The translations under genes were made by a program, and so were the position numbers. A stretch of 64,000 nt of DNA from Phytophthora colocasiae (lineage: Eukaryota > Oomycota > Peronosporomycetes > Peronosporales > Peronosporaceae), in assembly GCA_018806915.1 (NCBI GenBank), contig JAGKQI010000040.1, forward strand, positions 434,001 to 498,000, written 5' to 3'. Positions 51,708 to 63,063 of the stretch are shown here, piece after piece (the stretch's first letter is position 1; each line of letters begins with the position of its first letter). The notes below the pieces were generated by a model. It was not told the DNA's origin. It did not search any database and worked only from the letters and a program-made list of their open reading frames with translations.

Positions 51708-54700
51708 GCAAGTCAATCGCGTAGGCAGCGTCGTGTCTACTCAGGACCTTGAAGTGTCCAATGAAGCGATGCTTCAACTTGTTGCTCACCGTGGAGCTAA
51801 CAGTGTTAAGTGGTAGGTTCCTAGTGTCGAGTAGCACTAAGTCACCCTCATTACATACACTTAAGTTTCCTCTCCCATATTGGTCTGAGTACTCCTTCTG
51901 CTTCTCCTGTGCGAGAGCCATTGCATCTCGCACCCGGCTGATCACATTCATCCTGTTGCCGACAAATATCGCCAACTTCTACTGCACGCGGCTGGTTCCA
52001 CACCGGAAACCTGGAGCTCTTTTCGAGCCTCTCCCCCACTTACTCTCAAAGCCGCGGCGCCCCCACCCAGTGTGAGCGGCACCTAGGGGTTCCGAAGCCC
52101 GTTCAAGTAGAACGGCGTGAACCCCGTTGACGTGTGTACCGCGTTGTTGAGTGCAAACTCAACCATAGGCAGCTGCGCTGACCAAGAGCGCGGCGCCTCA
52201 GCGCAAACACTGCGCAGCACGTCCTCAACCACTCGGTTGACGCGCTCAGTCTGGCCATCGGTCTGCGGATGGTCCGCTGTTGACATCGTCAACCGTGTTC
52301 CAAGCAATTGGAACAGCGTTTTCCAAAACGCAGCGGTAAACCGTGGGTCGCGGTCAGAGACAACAGTCTCAGGCATAGCGAAACACGCTATCAAGGAACA
52401 ACTTCGCAGTTTGTTCCCAGGTAATGGTCTCAGAGACCGGAGCAAGATGCATCATCTTGCTCAACCGGCATACAAACACCACAATACCGGTGTTCTTCTG
52501 GTCATCGGCCGGAAGGCCGAAGGCAAAGTCGAGACTCATCGACTTCCAGCAGTCCAGTGGGACTGGCAGGTTCTGCAGCGGAGCCGATGCGCGCCCCGCC
52601 GGCTTCACGCGCTGACATGTTTCACATGTCTTGATGTACTTGGCCACCCACTTGTACATGTGGGCCCACCAAAACATCAGAGAGACCCCGTGATAGGTCT
52701 TATGGCCCAAGTGGCCACTCGAAGGCACATCGTGTGCCTCGTGAAGTATATCATACTTCAGATCCTCGTCGTTCGGAACAACGACCCACGGAGGATCCCC
52801 GGGCTCCCCCCGATAGTGGAGCAAGCCATCGGCCCACTCATAGCGGTGGAGCCGTGCCCGCTGTCGAGGCGTAAGCCATTCGACCGTGGCATCCGTGCCA
52901 GCGGACAAATTCCGCACAATAGGGGCGAGGGTGTCATCGTCCCGATACGCCAAGCGTATTCGATCGTAAAGACCCGTCGAGGCCCGACTAATATGAGCGA
53001 ACTCATAGTCGGGCCTGCGCGACAAAGCGTCGGCAAGCGTGTTGAGCTTGCCAGGCTTGTATTCAACGCGGAAGTTATACTCCGCGAAGAATGACAGCCA
53101 ACGCGCCATCCGCTGCGATAAGTGCGGCGTATGGATGGCTGTCCGCAAGGACGCGTGGTCCGTATAGACCACAAAGGGCCTTGAGCCCAAAAGATGCACC
53201 CTGAACTTGACAAGGGCATACTTCATCGACAAGAGTTCCTTGTCGTGAACGGGATAATTCCGTTCGGCAGCCTTCAGCTGCCTGGACTGGAACGAGATCA
53301 CCCGATCTCGTCCCTCATCATCCTGTTGCAATAGCAGCCAATTGCATAGTCGGAAGCGTCACAGACGACGCTAAACGACTTGGCATCGTCCGGCAATGCC
53401 AGGACGGGCGCGCATTGCAAGCTCGCCTTGATGCTGTCAAAAGCATCCTGGTGCTGGCGCTCCCAGTACCACTCGGCCTCCTTCTTCAGAAGGTCCGACA
53501 AAGACTTTGCGAGTCCCGCATAGCCAGCACTGTACTTGCGCAAGTAGTTGACTAAGCCCAACCACTTCCCCAGGTCCTTCTGTGACCAGAGACAGGCCAT
53601 GCCGCAATGGCTTTGACCTTGTCGGAATCCGCTCGGACCCCGACGCTGCTGACGAAGCAGCCGAGGACCTTAATCTCCTCAGCTGCGAAGACGCACTTGT
53701 CGATGTTGGCATAGAGCTTGTTAGCTCTCATGACCTCAAACACTCGACGGAGGGTGCTCCCGATGCACCTCTATAGCCGTCTTGCCTCCCTCGGCACGGC
53801 TATGGATGAATATATCGTCAAAGTACGTCTGCGTGAACGCACGCAAAGGTCTAAACAACAGGGTGACCAAGCGATTGAAGGTCGCTGGTGCGTTGGATAG
53901 ACCTTGTGGCATTACCAGCCACTCCCAGAGCATACCGCTCGTGTACTCACAGCCGTGAGCGGGATATCACACTCCCGCATCAGGATCTGGTAGTACCATC
54001 CACCAGATCCAGCGCGCTATACAGCGTGCAGCCGGCCATGTAATTCAACAACACATCCTTGCGAGGGATCGGCGTCTGTGCTGGCACAGTCGCGCTGTTC
54101 AGGTTATTGTAAGCATGAACCATACGCCACTTCCCGTTCGGCTTGCGAACGCAGAAGGTTGGCGTCGAGTGCAGGGACTTCGATTCCCGCACCATTCCCG
54201 CTTTCGCCTTAGCGGCGAAGAACGCGTCAATGACGTCGCTCTGCTCTCGGGGCAGGGGCCATTGACGCGTGACACAATACTTTGTGCCTGCCACGAGATC
54301 AATCTCGTGCCTGATCCCTCGGTCTGGTGGGAGCTTTGAGGGTGGGTCCTTGGACACCACGTCCTCAAACTCCTTCACTAAAGGATACAGCGGATCCTTT
54401 GGATTCTTCAGAATCTCGGAGCCCGTGCGCGACGCACGTTGCTTCCGGAACTCCTCCAGGACGTCTTCGTCCATCACAGAGGAGGAGTTCAACTCCTCTG
54501 GAGTGGGCTCCGGCCTAAGGAGAACCATCTCCGATATCTCCCCGGCCTTCAACTCGGCCAGGAAGTCCTCCATCGCGACTTCCTCGAGGTTCAATAGCTC
54601 TGATACCTCAGGCAGGGGTGCCAACTCGATGGCCCCCGCCTTCACGCGATGCCCGGTCACGCCGTCGAAGATGTGATAGCATTCTTCGACCGACTGTGAC

Positions 54701-56121
54701 CTAGGAGCCTTTAGCTCCTGTCCCAAGTCCTCGTGGACTTCTTCGGGATGGTATTCTACCAACCCCGGCTTACGACCATGGCGTGGGGTTAACTTACCCA
54801 CGCCAGGTGATGCCACTACGATGGCATCACGAGCCCTCATGGCTCCGTGCGGAACTGCGTTACCCGCATCGGAAGCACCCTTGGTGTCTTCCTGATCAGT
54901 TATGGTCTGAGCGACCTTGCGTGGAACTACTTCTCTCACGCCTGGTGATGCCACTACTTCGGCATCACGAGCCCTCGTGGCTCCATGCGGAACTCTGTTA
55001 CCCGCATCAGTTATGGTCTGAGCGACCTGGCGTCGAACTTCTCGTACGCCTGGCGATGCCACTACTTCGGCATCGCGAGCCATCTTGGCTTCCTGCGGAA
55101 CTCTTTGATCCGCTTGTGGACCTAAGTTACCCACCTGGTTAGTGCTCTCGGGCACTACCACAGTCGCAGCCTGTACGTCGCTGCGACTTCGTGCGTGGGG
55201 CCCTGCTATCGTTGCAGACCCACACGTAGGGCAAGGGCCTCCGCCCGTTGCCCCGGCCATCCATGGCCCACGATCACTTCTCGTGTGGGGCGATGTAGCA
55301 CCGACTACACCAGCCCCCAAATACTCCTCGGACGCTGCCGCGTCCTGGCGGTTCCAGCGAACGCCCTTAGTCCTGACAGAGGTGGGAACATGACTCACCA
55401 AAGCTCTGTCAGAGACTGCAGGCCGGCTAGCCCCAATGGCTTTGCCGCGCCAATCGATCCAGGGCTCGTGCTTCTCAAGCCACGGCATCCCTAGGATCAA
55501 GTCGTACTTGTCCATCTCGAGGACAATGAACGACTCCACGCTGTCGAAGTCCTCAAACTTCACAGCCAGGTCCACCTGGACCTTTGGTACTTCCACCACC
55601 GTACCATCGGCTAGTCGTACGGCGACTAGCCCACTTCCCTCGCTCTCACGTAGAGCGTCCTCAAACTTGCCGCGATTCCTTGCGACAGTTTGTCGGCGAG
55701 CAAAGTTCTTGCTCGCCCCAGAGTCTATCAAGACTCTAAAGGGGTTGTTAAACCCCCGTACACTCGCGTGTACCACGAACAGCCCACTGCTGCCCTTCTC
55801 CGCTTTGAGAGTCCCAAGACTCTCTGTGGCTAAGTCTCCTCTGCGTGTGCCTCCCGCACCACCCGCATGGGGACTTAGTGTTTCCCAGTAGGGCGCCCCG
55901 CCCCTACAGGTCCCCGGATTTCCCCTGACTCTTGGGCGCCGGCTTCTTCCAGCGGCCCTTACAGTCCTGAGGCTTGGACGACCTCTTCCACTGCCCCCCA
56001 GAGGGGCAGACACGTGCGAAGTGTCCGAAACGCCCGCCCGCGAAACAGCGGATGCGTTTCTGCTCGGCGAGCCCCAAGTCCATAGGGGCTGGTCCCGGGC
56101 TTGCTCCATTCCCAGGAGCAC
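50400..56121 (-). pseudogene. pol of chromovirus copy 2
   Basis: A long frame 53980-56121 (713 codons) includes the protease (VLIDSGASKNFARRQTV) and runs into the start of reverse transcriptase (TLYSALDLVDG), where a one-base loss breaks it. Reverse transcriptase continues in 53552-53933 (QTYFDDIFIHSRAEG). RNase H and integrase zinc finger are in 52369-53331 (320 codons). The integrase core is in 52083-52445 (SDRDPRFTAAFW, DGQTERVNR) after a small deletion. The integrase tail and linker are in 51046-51975. The chromodomain is beyond the solo LTR at about 50400-50560. Lesions differ from those of copy 1. Confidence 0.88.
50591..51050 (+). repeat. Solo LTR with 5 bp duplication, inside copy 2
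   Basis: 460 bp from TGTAATGGGT to ACCCCGTTACA, flanked by CGTTC on both sides (50586-50590 and 51051-51055). Copy 1 has a single CGTTC at the matching place. No coding sequence. It belongs to a different LTR family from the chromovirus and is also represented at 29102-29402. It arose by recombination between the LTRs of a full element. Confidence 0.88.
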
Positions 56122-56916
56122 TGGCCGACGCCGTCATCGGACCGCTGTGGCCTTGCCACGCCGAGGCAGGAGTCTGAGCCTGTGTATGGCTGTACTCCTC
56201 CTGGAGCGCGACTTGAATCGCCTCCTCCATCGTGTTGACCTGCACGCGGAACAGTTGCGTGCGGGCCGGGCTTACTCTTAAGCCGTCCATGAACACAGTT
56301 ACTTGGATGGGTTCAGGTAGGGGGTTCCCTACCAGAGATGCCGCGAGGACGCGCATCTCTTGGATGTACTCGTGCAGGTCACGTTTCCCTTGCTTGCAGG
56401 CTAGGAAGCGTGACCGCTGGCGATACTCATAGTTCGCCGGGAGGAATGCGGCCCGAAGCTGTTCGCACAGCTGGGCCCAGGATGTAAAACATCCAGGCGA
56501 CGTCGCTTCGCGCGTGTACGCCCATGTCTTCGCTCGACCCCCGAGGTTAGACAGCGCGAAAGCGACCCGGAGTCGCTCCACCGAGATGAGAGCCGCCTCC
56601 ATGGTGAGCTCAACTTCTCGGATCCAGAAGTGAAGGTTTTCACCTTCTTTCCCTTCATAGGGAAGAACCTTGAGTCTTAAAGGCTAGGGCTGAATCGGCC
56701 TCGGTTCAACCACAGGAGCCTCAAAGGTTCCTCGAACGTGCTCAATGAGCCCACGTTCGTACATGTCGAACGCCGCCACGCGTTCGACCTGCTCGGCCGG
56801 CGTCGCCGCCGCCAAGCTCCGGAAGGCATCCATCCCAAAGATTCCCGCCATCTTCCGGACCGACTCAACTGAGAGTCGGTCAAGTGAGGAAACTCACTTC
56901 GATCCATGGTGGCCAA
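55904..56916 (-). pseudogene. gag of chromovirus copy 2
   Basis: The start (MATMDRSEFPHLTD) is followed by a one-base loss near 56868 and a TAG near 56685, then an open frame from 56602. It carries the gag core and a zinc knuckle in which the second Cys is changed (CFAGGRFGHFARVC instead of CFECGRFGHFARVC). It ends KSQGKSGDL at 55904 and overlaps the pol frame by about 215 nt in a different register. Confidence 0.8.
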
Positions 56917-56980
56917 CTACTTCTGGCCACAGAGGATTCAGGTAAGCAATCTACCCGCGTAGGCGTAGGATTGACTACAA

Positions 56981-56989
56981 GTGCTACCA
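56981..56989 (-). other. Primer binding site of chromovirus copy 2
   Basis: Minus strand TGGTAGCAC, two bases from the LTR, identical to copy 1. Confidence 0.7.
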
Positions 56990-56991
56990 AG

Positions 56992-57289
56992 TGTGACGGG
57001 GGTCACACAGCACTTCACACAGAGGAAGGCTTGGAGTATACAAACTCCTAGTGAACGGCAGTTCACTCGGTCCCCAAAGACTTGGGGAGACTAACTAAAG
57101 ATTAGGTAGATTTAAGACTGAATATATTATAGATACTTGTTAGCTTGGCCTGCAATACAAACTAAAAGATATGAAATCTATATAGAAGGTGAAAGGTGAC
57201 CCGCCACGTGTCAACATTATGTGTGACACACCAAATGTATCCACTTTGTAAGAGTGACTAAAGTCACTCTTCAATGTAACCCCGTTTCA
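56992..57289 (-). repeat. 5' LTR of chromovirus copy 2
   Basis: 298 bp, starting TGTGACGGGG and ending CCCCGTTTCA (one change from CCCCGTTACA). A deletion removes part of the GGTGGCTGCGGAGCC stretch present in the other LTRs. Flanked by AGAAC at 57290-57294. Confidence 0.88.
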
Positions 57290-57801
57290 AGAACTTACGA
57301 TCATTATCCAGATACGATACAATGCTTGTTGTCAGAGCTCGGCACAGATTTCGAAACTTAACAGACCCTATCTTGTTGCTTGTTCCACCAAATTTATTGC
57401 AAAACTTGAAGTCGAGTTGAAAGGGATCTTCGGTCTGGCCATTGTAATCGGTTCCATTCTCGCAATAGTTAGCGCCACCAGACAGGTAACATCGTTGCCC
57501 TCCACCTTGATGGTCTTGGAGGGTCCTGAAACAAGAAAGCACTTGATCCTGGCCTCCTCGAGTGGCATTAGAAACGCGATAGTTTTTTGTACCTCCCACG
57601 ACTTGTTAGTCAATACTCATTTACTTCCAAGGTACTTTATCAGTAATACTTTCTCTGATAGAAAAAAAGGATCGAGAGTATCGAAGAAGTATCTCATTAA
57701 AACGAAAAGAAATGAAAAGGTTAAAAGTTAAAGTCGCTAGCTTTAACCCCACAATCAGTCTCAAAGACTACGATTCTTTGGCAATGCCGGACACCCTGGG
57801 T
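57290..57801. other. Unassigned, possible gene remnant on minus strand
   Basis: A minus-strand frame (57264-57599) is Cys- and Gly-rich (YLSGGANYCENGTDYNGQTE, DFKFCNKFGG) and could be the remnant of a secreted protein cut off by the LTR. No start, signal peptide or family is evident. Confidence 0.25.
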
Positions 57802-58191
57802 TTATTTCTTGTAGACCGACTCCTTCGCCTTTTCGATCATTCTCTGATAGTCCGCTGCATCCTTCAGTGCTTCCTTGACCTTCGCAGAGTGCTCGGCAGC
57901 CTTTTTCGCGGAGTTCTTCACAGCCTTGACGGGGTTAAGCTTCTTGACAACCTCCGTAAAACCTCTCTCTTCCTCGAGGTCGTCATCATCGAGGTCATCA
58001 TCATCGAAATCGTCGTAGTCATTATCCACACGACGAAGCATGCGACCACCCTCCACGGGGGTTGGGTCGACGATTGCAGGCACAACTCCGTTCTCAATCG
58101 CAACATTGGCATCTTGAGCCGAAGGAAATGCAGTAGTGCTGGCGTGAAGAGTGGCCACTACCGAAACCGCAAGAATGTAAGTGAGACGCAT
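57802..58191 (-). CDS. RXLR-dEER effector
   Basis: 129 residues from the ATG at 58191, chosen over the in-frame ATG at 58221 because it begins a signal peptide (MRLTYILAVSVVATLHASTT, residues 1-20). RXLR is at 50-53 (RMLR), followed by a very acidic run (YDDFDDDDLDDDDL) and EER at 74-76. The C-terminal about 50 residues are Lys/Ala-rich and helical (VKNSAKKAAEHSAKVKEALK) without a WY module. It would be delivered into host cells; target unknown. A near-perfect oomycete initiator lies 65 bp upstream. Confidence 0.85.
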   Translation of the reverse strand: MRLTYILAVSVVATLHASTTAFPSAQDANVAIENGVVPAIVDPTPVEGGRMLRRVDNDYDDFDDDDLDDDDLEEERGFTEVVKKLNPVKAVKNSAKKAAEHSAKVKEALKDAADYQRMIEKAKESVYKK

Positions 58192-58255
58192 GGTCGGGGG
58201 GTCCGTTCTGGAGTATGTCACGAGGGAACTTGGATGGTTGTTCGCAGAAGAGCGA

Positions 58256-58271
58256 AAAATGTAGAATGAGA
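58256..58271 (-). promoter_or_regulatory. Oomycete initiator element of the RXLR gene
   Basis: On the minus strand TCTCATTCTACATTTT matches the consensus GCTCATTYYNCAWTTT at 15 of 16 positions, 65 bp before the start codon at 58191. Confidence 0.75.
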
Positions 58272-58666
58272 TGACAAGTGAGGGCAGTTTGCGGAGTTTG
58301 TGGCGTTTGCGTGCTTTGTCGTTGATACACAGTCTGACCAGTACTAGTGTTTCTTAAGCTACCATCTTTGGATGGCCAATTTGAAAAATAGCCGGTATCA
58401 CTTGTCCCAAGCTGCAAATCTAATGAGTCGAGGGCCTCTAGCTTAGTATTTATCAATTGTTCATCGTAAAAATCTCCAGCAAATTTTGTGGAGAGAACTA
58501 CGTGGATAATAGTCCTATCATCTGGATTTCGAAGTGGCTGGAGTGGTGGCCAACACAGGATTACTAGGAGATCTCAAATACAGTAGTACTCTTCAAGCAT
58601 CGAGAATACAGAGAGACGCTGTGATGGCAGGCTTTTCACAGTACGGATGCGGTTACTGTGCTACTA

Positions 58667-58825
58667 AGCAAGCCAATCTCGAGACTATAGAAATTACGCC
58701 CTCCAGTTGTTATATGTAAACGTCGATGACGATCCATAGCAAGCCAATCTCGAGATTACAGAAACTTACGCCCTTCAGTCGATGACGATCCAAAGCAACC
58801 CAATCTCAAGATAACAGACGTCAAT
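58667..58825 (+). repeat. Three degenerate tandem units
   Basis: Units of about 55-72 bp share AAGCCAATCTCGAG and GTCGATGACGATCCA. They lie in otherwise empty sequence between the two RXLR genes (58272-59363), which holds no recognisable gene. Confidence 0.6.
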
Positions 58826-59363
58826 GTTACATGTACGACACCCCAACGATTATTTTTTTACTTTCTCAACTTCACTTCAAAAAAGAGTTTGTTGGCCTGG
58901 TATTCTTTTACTTTTTGTTACCCTAGAAAAAAAAATGTGTTGGGGATGCTCATCAGAAGTAAAGCACCGATAAAACTCATTCAATTACACTACATGCTTA
59001 CGTACTTACTCCAAGTACTGATTATAGTCATCTTAGCAATTCCAGCGCCTCTGCTGGCGTCATTCGGTTAGCTGCAAAGATTGGAGGTTGGACTTCCAAC
59101 ATCAAGACATTTTAGGTGAAATCGCTGGCACTGTAGGAAATTCCTGGTAGGAACCGTCCAATCCGATGTGTATTTCTAGAAAACCATTCGTGATTTAAGC
59201 TTACGTTTTGGATCGCAATCAGGGATCGTAGTACATCTGCTTACAGACTCTCACATGTACGTTGACTCGGATATGACATACGTAGCCAACCCCGCACAAG
59301 TACAGTATCGTGGACGTTGTGGCGACCGAGACTGTTGTCCAACAACTTGAGGGGCAGTTCGAT

Positions 59364-59379
59364 CCTCACTTTCCAATTT
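59364..59379 (+). promoter_or_regulatory. Oomycete initiator-like element of the second RXLR gene
   Basis: CCTCACTTTCCAATTT matches the oomycete initiator consensus at 14 of 16 positions and lies 33 bp before the ATG at 59413. Confidence 0.65.
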
Positions 59380-59412
59380 TCCTTCGTCCTCAAGCCAAAG
59401 ATTACAAGCGAC

Positions 59413-59856
59413 ATGCGTCTCTCTCAAGTTCTGGTGATCGCCGTAGCGTCCTTCCTTTTCGCAAGCGACACGGTTGCTGTTGCCACTTCCAACCAGGCCA
59501 AGAACTCCAAGATTTTGCAGAGCAGTCCGAGCCAACGACTTCTGAGGAGCGACAAGTACCTCGTTTTGGAGGAAAAAGACCAATCTGAGGACTCTGTGGA
59601 CGTCGAGGAACGTGGTTTCGCTACTCCTGACGAAGAGGACTTGGAAGAGCGCAGCCCTTTGACTGACAAAGCAGTGGCAAAACTTGAAAAGATTGCTAAA
59701 GGTTGGGGAACGACTTATGCGAGTGTAGCTATGGGTCATTCATCAATCTCGCCAGACAAGGTCAAGGCGTTGCTTAAATTGCGTGACGCGTACATTGATG
59801 GAAGCAAAACAAAAAAGCTGGCGGCAAAGCTGGCGGTGTATCGCGCGAGCCGCTAA
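59413..59856 (+). CDS. RXLR-dEER effector
   Basis: 147 residues. The ATG at 59413 is preferred over the upstream open frame because it starts a signal peptide (MRLSQVLVIAVASFLFASDT) and lies just after the initiator. RXLR is at 42-45 (RLLR) and EER at 66-68, with a second EER at 78-80. The C-terminal part is helical (VAKLEKIAKGWGTTYASVAM, KVKALLKLRDAYIDGSKTKK) and could be one divergent WY-like unit, with W98 and Y102 or Y127 as candidates; this is inference. Typical Avh-class length. Target unknown. Confidence 0.85.
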   Translation: MRLSQVLVIAVASFLFASDTVAVATSNQAKNSKILQSSPSQRLLRSDKYLVLEEKDQSEDSVDVEERGFATPDEEDLEERSPLTDKAVAKLEKIAKGWGTTYASVAMGHSSISPDKVKALLKLRDAYIDGSKTKKLAAKLAVYRASR

Positions 59857-60722
59857 AGTCATTTCTGCTGCGAATGTGTCCGGTCCTGAACAAGCAACAT
59901 GTGATTTCTTTGCCATTTGAAGCGAATAATAGATGATCTCTCGAACGTTTTGGTTTGCAATCTACTGTTGTACTGTTGTGCGTTTGATCACTAAGTTCAC
60001 TGTTTCAGCGACGAATCCCGCTATAGGATATAAGGCCTTATAAGCATCATCTGTATAAATCTTCCTCGCAATCGTAACAACTATCTACGAAAAAAAAGCT
60101 GCAGTTCGTTCGGTTTTGGCAGCAAAGGTTTTTAGCGAAGGACTGCAGACAAAGAGACTGTCGATGTCAGGCCCGGCCGTAAGGTGCAGCTGTCCCAGGA
60201 GCACCATTGAGGTGATTCTAAGCGTTTAAAGATGCGTCTTCTACTGATAATTTGTAGGACAACGACCTAATTTGGTGGATTGGATATCACGAATTTTTAA
60301 TGCTGGCTTTCACCTCGAAACGATTCCAACACTGACCGCTTTTATTCTACAAATTACTGAAGGTAAAGAGCCATCTGAAAATGGTATGCGGGTAGAGACA
60401 TAAGTTATATGAACTCTGCAGCATCCGACAATTAAGACTAAATATAATTAAGTCTGCTTAGTTCTCAACTTCGATAAAAACAACAGTCTACCGTAAGACT
60501 CTTACGTGTCGTTTTGTCACCCGCTAAAGAACTCGTTCCAAGAAGCGGATCTTGTCGTGCTTCCGTGAGCTCAGAAAATTCCTCCCCTCTCGAAGCCCAA
60601 TAAAACTTAGCAGCTCGATTCTTCCCAAGAACTTTGAAATGTGACTGGAGATGACAGGACAATCTTTGTAGCTTGCCGTTACTTATTCAACGGGTTGGAG
60701 CTATTTGCGGTGACGTGAGCAA
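59857..60722. other. Intergenic, no recognised feature
   Basis: About 870 bp between the RXLR gene and the membrane protein gene. Several A/T-rich stretches and only short frames; no gene or repeat recognised. Confidence 0.4.
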
Positions 60723-60738
60723 GTTCATTCTTGTTTTC
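60723..60738 (+). promoter_or_regulatory. Initiator-like element of membrane protein copy 2
   Basis: GTTCATTCTTGTTTTC matches 12 of 16 consensus positions, 26 bp before the ATG at 60765. Confidence 0.4.
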
Positions 60739-60764
60739 TACTCTCAATTTTGAGAGTCAAGACG

Positions 60765-62987
60765 ATGGAATGGATTTCATGTAAGGTCTCTTCCAATTCT
60801 TCAACCAAGCCGTCAACCACCTCCTTACTTGCTACTGGACTGTACCATTGGGCTACGTGTGTGTTCATCATCTTCCTCGTGTTTTCACAGCTACTGGGAG
60901 CTATTTGGAACTCCACTTCCACTGATACGCACATTCTGTACGGAAAACATCCTGACCTCGGACCTTTCCAGATCGTCGGTACCAATGATAGTCCCTATAC
61001 AGATCGAGTGATTGCATGTGTTGGTAAAGGAGAATTCTACGAACCGAAACTCGTGAGTTCTCTGCTTGCAGCTCCTGGAGAAACAGCACTATTGGAGGAT
61101 TCCACCGGTACGGCAACACACGGATACCGGTTAAAACAGCGGAAAGAGAATATTATCACCGACGTTTTGGACTCGGCAGTGGAGCCCATTTACGTCAAAT
61201 CCTGCGAGTTAATCGCTCAAACGATCAGAAATATCCAAGATGCGTGTTCAGCTTTAGGTTACGAAGAATTAATCCGAGATCATCTACGAGTTGTGGACGA
61301 CTGGAACAGTACCAATCTCTTCTCCCTCCCGAATACGTTGCCCATTCTAATCCTGCCTTTCTGGGACAACGGAGCGTTCGCACGCCACGCCATCCCCACT
61401 TACACTGGAGATTCCTGTGTATTTCGACTATCAGATGCCTACAGCAGTACAGCTTCCATGTCGACCTATGCCTATTTCCATGGGGTAAATCAAACTGTAA
61501 GACATAATCGAACGGTGGGGTGGCTAAAACGACCGGGTGGGGATTGGAGAAATGGCTGGTACGAAGATAAAGAAGGAGGTCGCTGGTACTCAGAGGTTTT
61601 GAGCTCTGCACCTGGAGATCCGTACAATATGATGCATCGCGTGTTCGATATGACGAAAGGGAAGGAATTGGACTGCTCTAACCCAGATTCGTGTGAAGCT
61701 CCGAGGTACAGTGAAAGTTGGGGCAACAAATTTCAAGTTATCAGTGGAATCCGACGATTTAGCTCCGTGTACATCGCAAATGCGACCGAATTTGGGTTAT
61801 TCACTTACGAGTGTTATCGGTTTAGTGAGGTCAAGAGTGTCTTTGATTGGGAGACGTTACTGGCGAATGTGTACACGGTTTGGATCCTTCATCGGTGGGT
61901 ATTAGCTCAATTTCTCATTCTTTCAAGTGGATTAAATAGGAAAAATCAGCATTTCGGAGGTGGAATTAATCTCGTTTCGTCGTCGAAAAACTTTCGGATT
62001 CTCCCGATAGTGTCTTTACCACGTCTGCGAATGACGTTAATTGCTTTCTGGACAGTTAGATGCAGTTTCGAAGGCCAGCAACAAGCTTTAGCGGAGGCCT
62101 GGTTCGCTATTTACCCTGCTATTGCGCATTTCGTCCTCATTTACTTCAGTTTACTGGATTTACTCGGAAAAATACTCCGACGACGAGTATCCGACGTTCT
62201 ATTCGGGCCGACAATATTTATTCTGTGCCTTTTACACTACTGTCGACAACCGCTTGCCAGTTCTGGGTGGCTTCAGGATGTTGACGGCCGTGTGGCTACC
62301 GTTGTCTTCTCGGACGAAGTGGATAAAATCCAGCTAGCGGATTTTATCACGTCGGATATCGCATGGCTGCTAAATGGTCGGGTTTCTTTCGTTTACAGCT
62401 TCAAATGGTGTCTTTTGGGTATTAATCTTTTGCCTTTACTTGTTTCTCGTTCACTACCTATTCTCCCTCGAGGTAATTCGAAACTAAACGGAGTAGAAAA
62501 AGCGCTTGCTTTATCTGTTAGAAACGTCGGTGGTCTCGGGACGTCTCCTCCTTACATTTTAATGGCGGTTGATGGTATTCTATCCTCTTCGAGTCATCTT
62601 CGACCTCGAAAAAGCCAAACAGAAGTCGTTCCGTTCCTGGATGAGCACGAAATGCGACAAAAATCTGACGGTGGGCAGCGGCAGGTCTGTCTAGTGAGTA
62701 ATTTTGAGCTCATTCGACTCGGGTATGTCGTCTTTGATGACAGATATCTAACCACATTCCAGGAGTGGGGGAGAATGACAGCCATGGCCCCATTCCGAGC
62801 GATTTTCCACTTGTGGAATCATCGAGTGCTCGTGTGGACACTTCGTCCATTAAGTACGAATGGAGATGCTGAAATCGCTGGAGGTAGAGCACTGGAGTGT
62901 ACAGAACCTCAACTGTGGCGACTAGATGACCCACGGCTGCAAAATTTCAAGTGGTGGCAAGTATCTGCATGTACTATCCAATGCTGA
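60765..62987 (+). CDS. Multi-spanning membrane protein family, copy 2 (intact)
   Basis: 740 residues, complete and intronless. An N-terminal membrane segment covers about 28-50 (LYHWATCVFIIFLVFSQLLG). A large, probably extracytoplasmic, domain follows to about residue 360, with conserved Cys, Trp and N-glycosylation sites (FQIVGTNDSPYTDRVIACVG, VLDSAVEPIYVKSCELIAQT, LRVVDDWNSTNLF, ILPFWDNGAFARHAIPTY). About four further membrane segments come next (LLANVYTVWILHRWVLAQFL; AIAHFVLIYFSLLDLLG; VLFGPTIFILCLLHY; WCLLGINLLPLLVSRS), then a cytoplasmic-like tail ending WWQVSACTIQC. The alternating loop/segment layout suggests a transporter or receptor-like role, but no known family is recognised. It serves as the reference for the two broken copies. 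Confidence 0.85.
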   Translation: MEWISCKVSSNSSTKPSTTSLLATGLYHWATCVFIIFLVFSQLLGAIWNSTSTDTHILYGKHPDLGPFQIVGTNDSPYTDRVIACVGKGEFYEPKLVSSLLAAPGETALLEDSTGTATHGYRLKQRKENIITDVLDSAVEPIYVKSCELIAQTIRNIQDACSALGYEELIRDHLRVVDDWNSTNLFSLPNTLPILILPFWDNGAFARHAIPTYTGDSCVFRLSDAYSSTASMSTYAYFHGVNQTVRHNRTVGWLKRPGGDWRNGWYEDKEGGRWYSEVLSSAPGDPYNMMHRVFDMTKGKELDCSNPDSCEAPRYSESWGNKFQVISGIRRFSSVYIANATEFGLFTYECYRFSEVKSVFDWETLLANVYTVWILHRWVLAQFLILSSGLNRKNQHFGGGINLVSSSKNFRILPIVSLPRLRMTLIAFWTVRCSFEGQQQALAEAWFAIYPAIAHFVLIYFSLLDLLGKILRRRVSDVLFGPTIFILCLLHYCRQPLASSGWLQDVDGRVATVVFSDEVDKIQLADFITSDIAWLLNGRVSFVYSFKWCLLGINLLPLLVSRSLPILPRGNSKLNGVEKALALSVRNVGGLGTSPPYILMAVDGILSSSSHLRPRKSQTEVVPFLDEHEMRQKSDGGQRQVCLVSNFELIRLGYVVFDDRYLTTFQEWGRMTAMAPFRAIFHLWNHRVLVWTLRPLSTNGDAEIAGGRALECTEPQLWRLDDPRLQNFKWWQVSACTIQC

Positions 62988-63063
62988 CAATTGGATTTGG
63001 TTTGTGGATAAAAGTATATTTTCGATTGTTTGTGGGATAAATCTTGGATACACGTTTCTTGGA

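Larger units (their letters stand above)
35002..57289 (-). mobile_element. Gypsy chromovirus copy 2, expanded by nested insertions
   Basis: Same family and orientation as 376-9820. Outer limits are LTR ends at 35002 and 57289, with a near-duplicate AGAGC/AGAAC on the flanks. Removing the 13,583 bp Helentron (35198-48780) and the 460 bp solo LTR (50591-51050) leaves about 8.2 kb, close to copy 1. Its two LTRs differ at a dozen or more positions plus indels, so it is older than copy 1. Confidence 0.9.
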
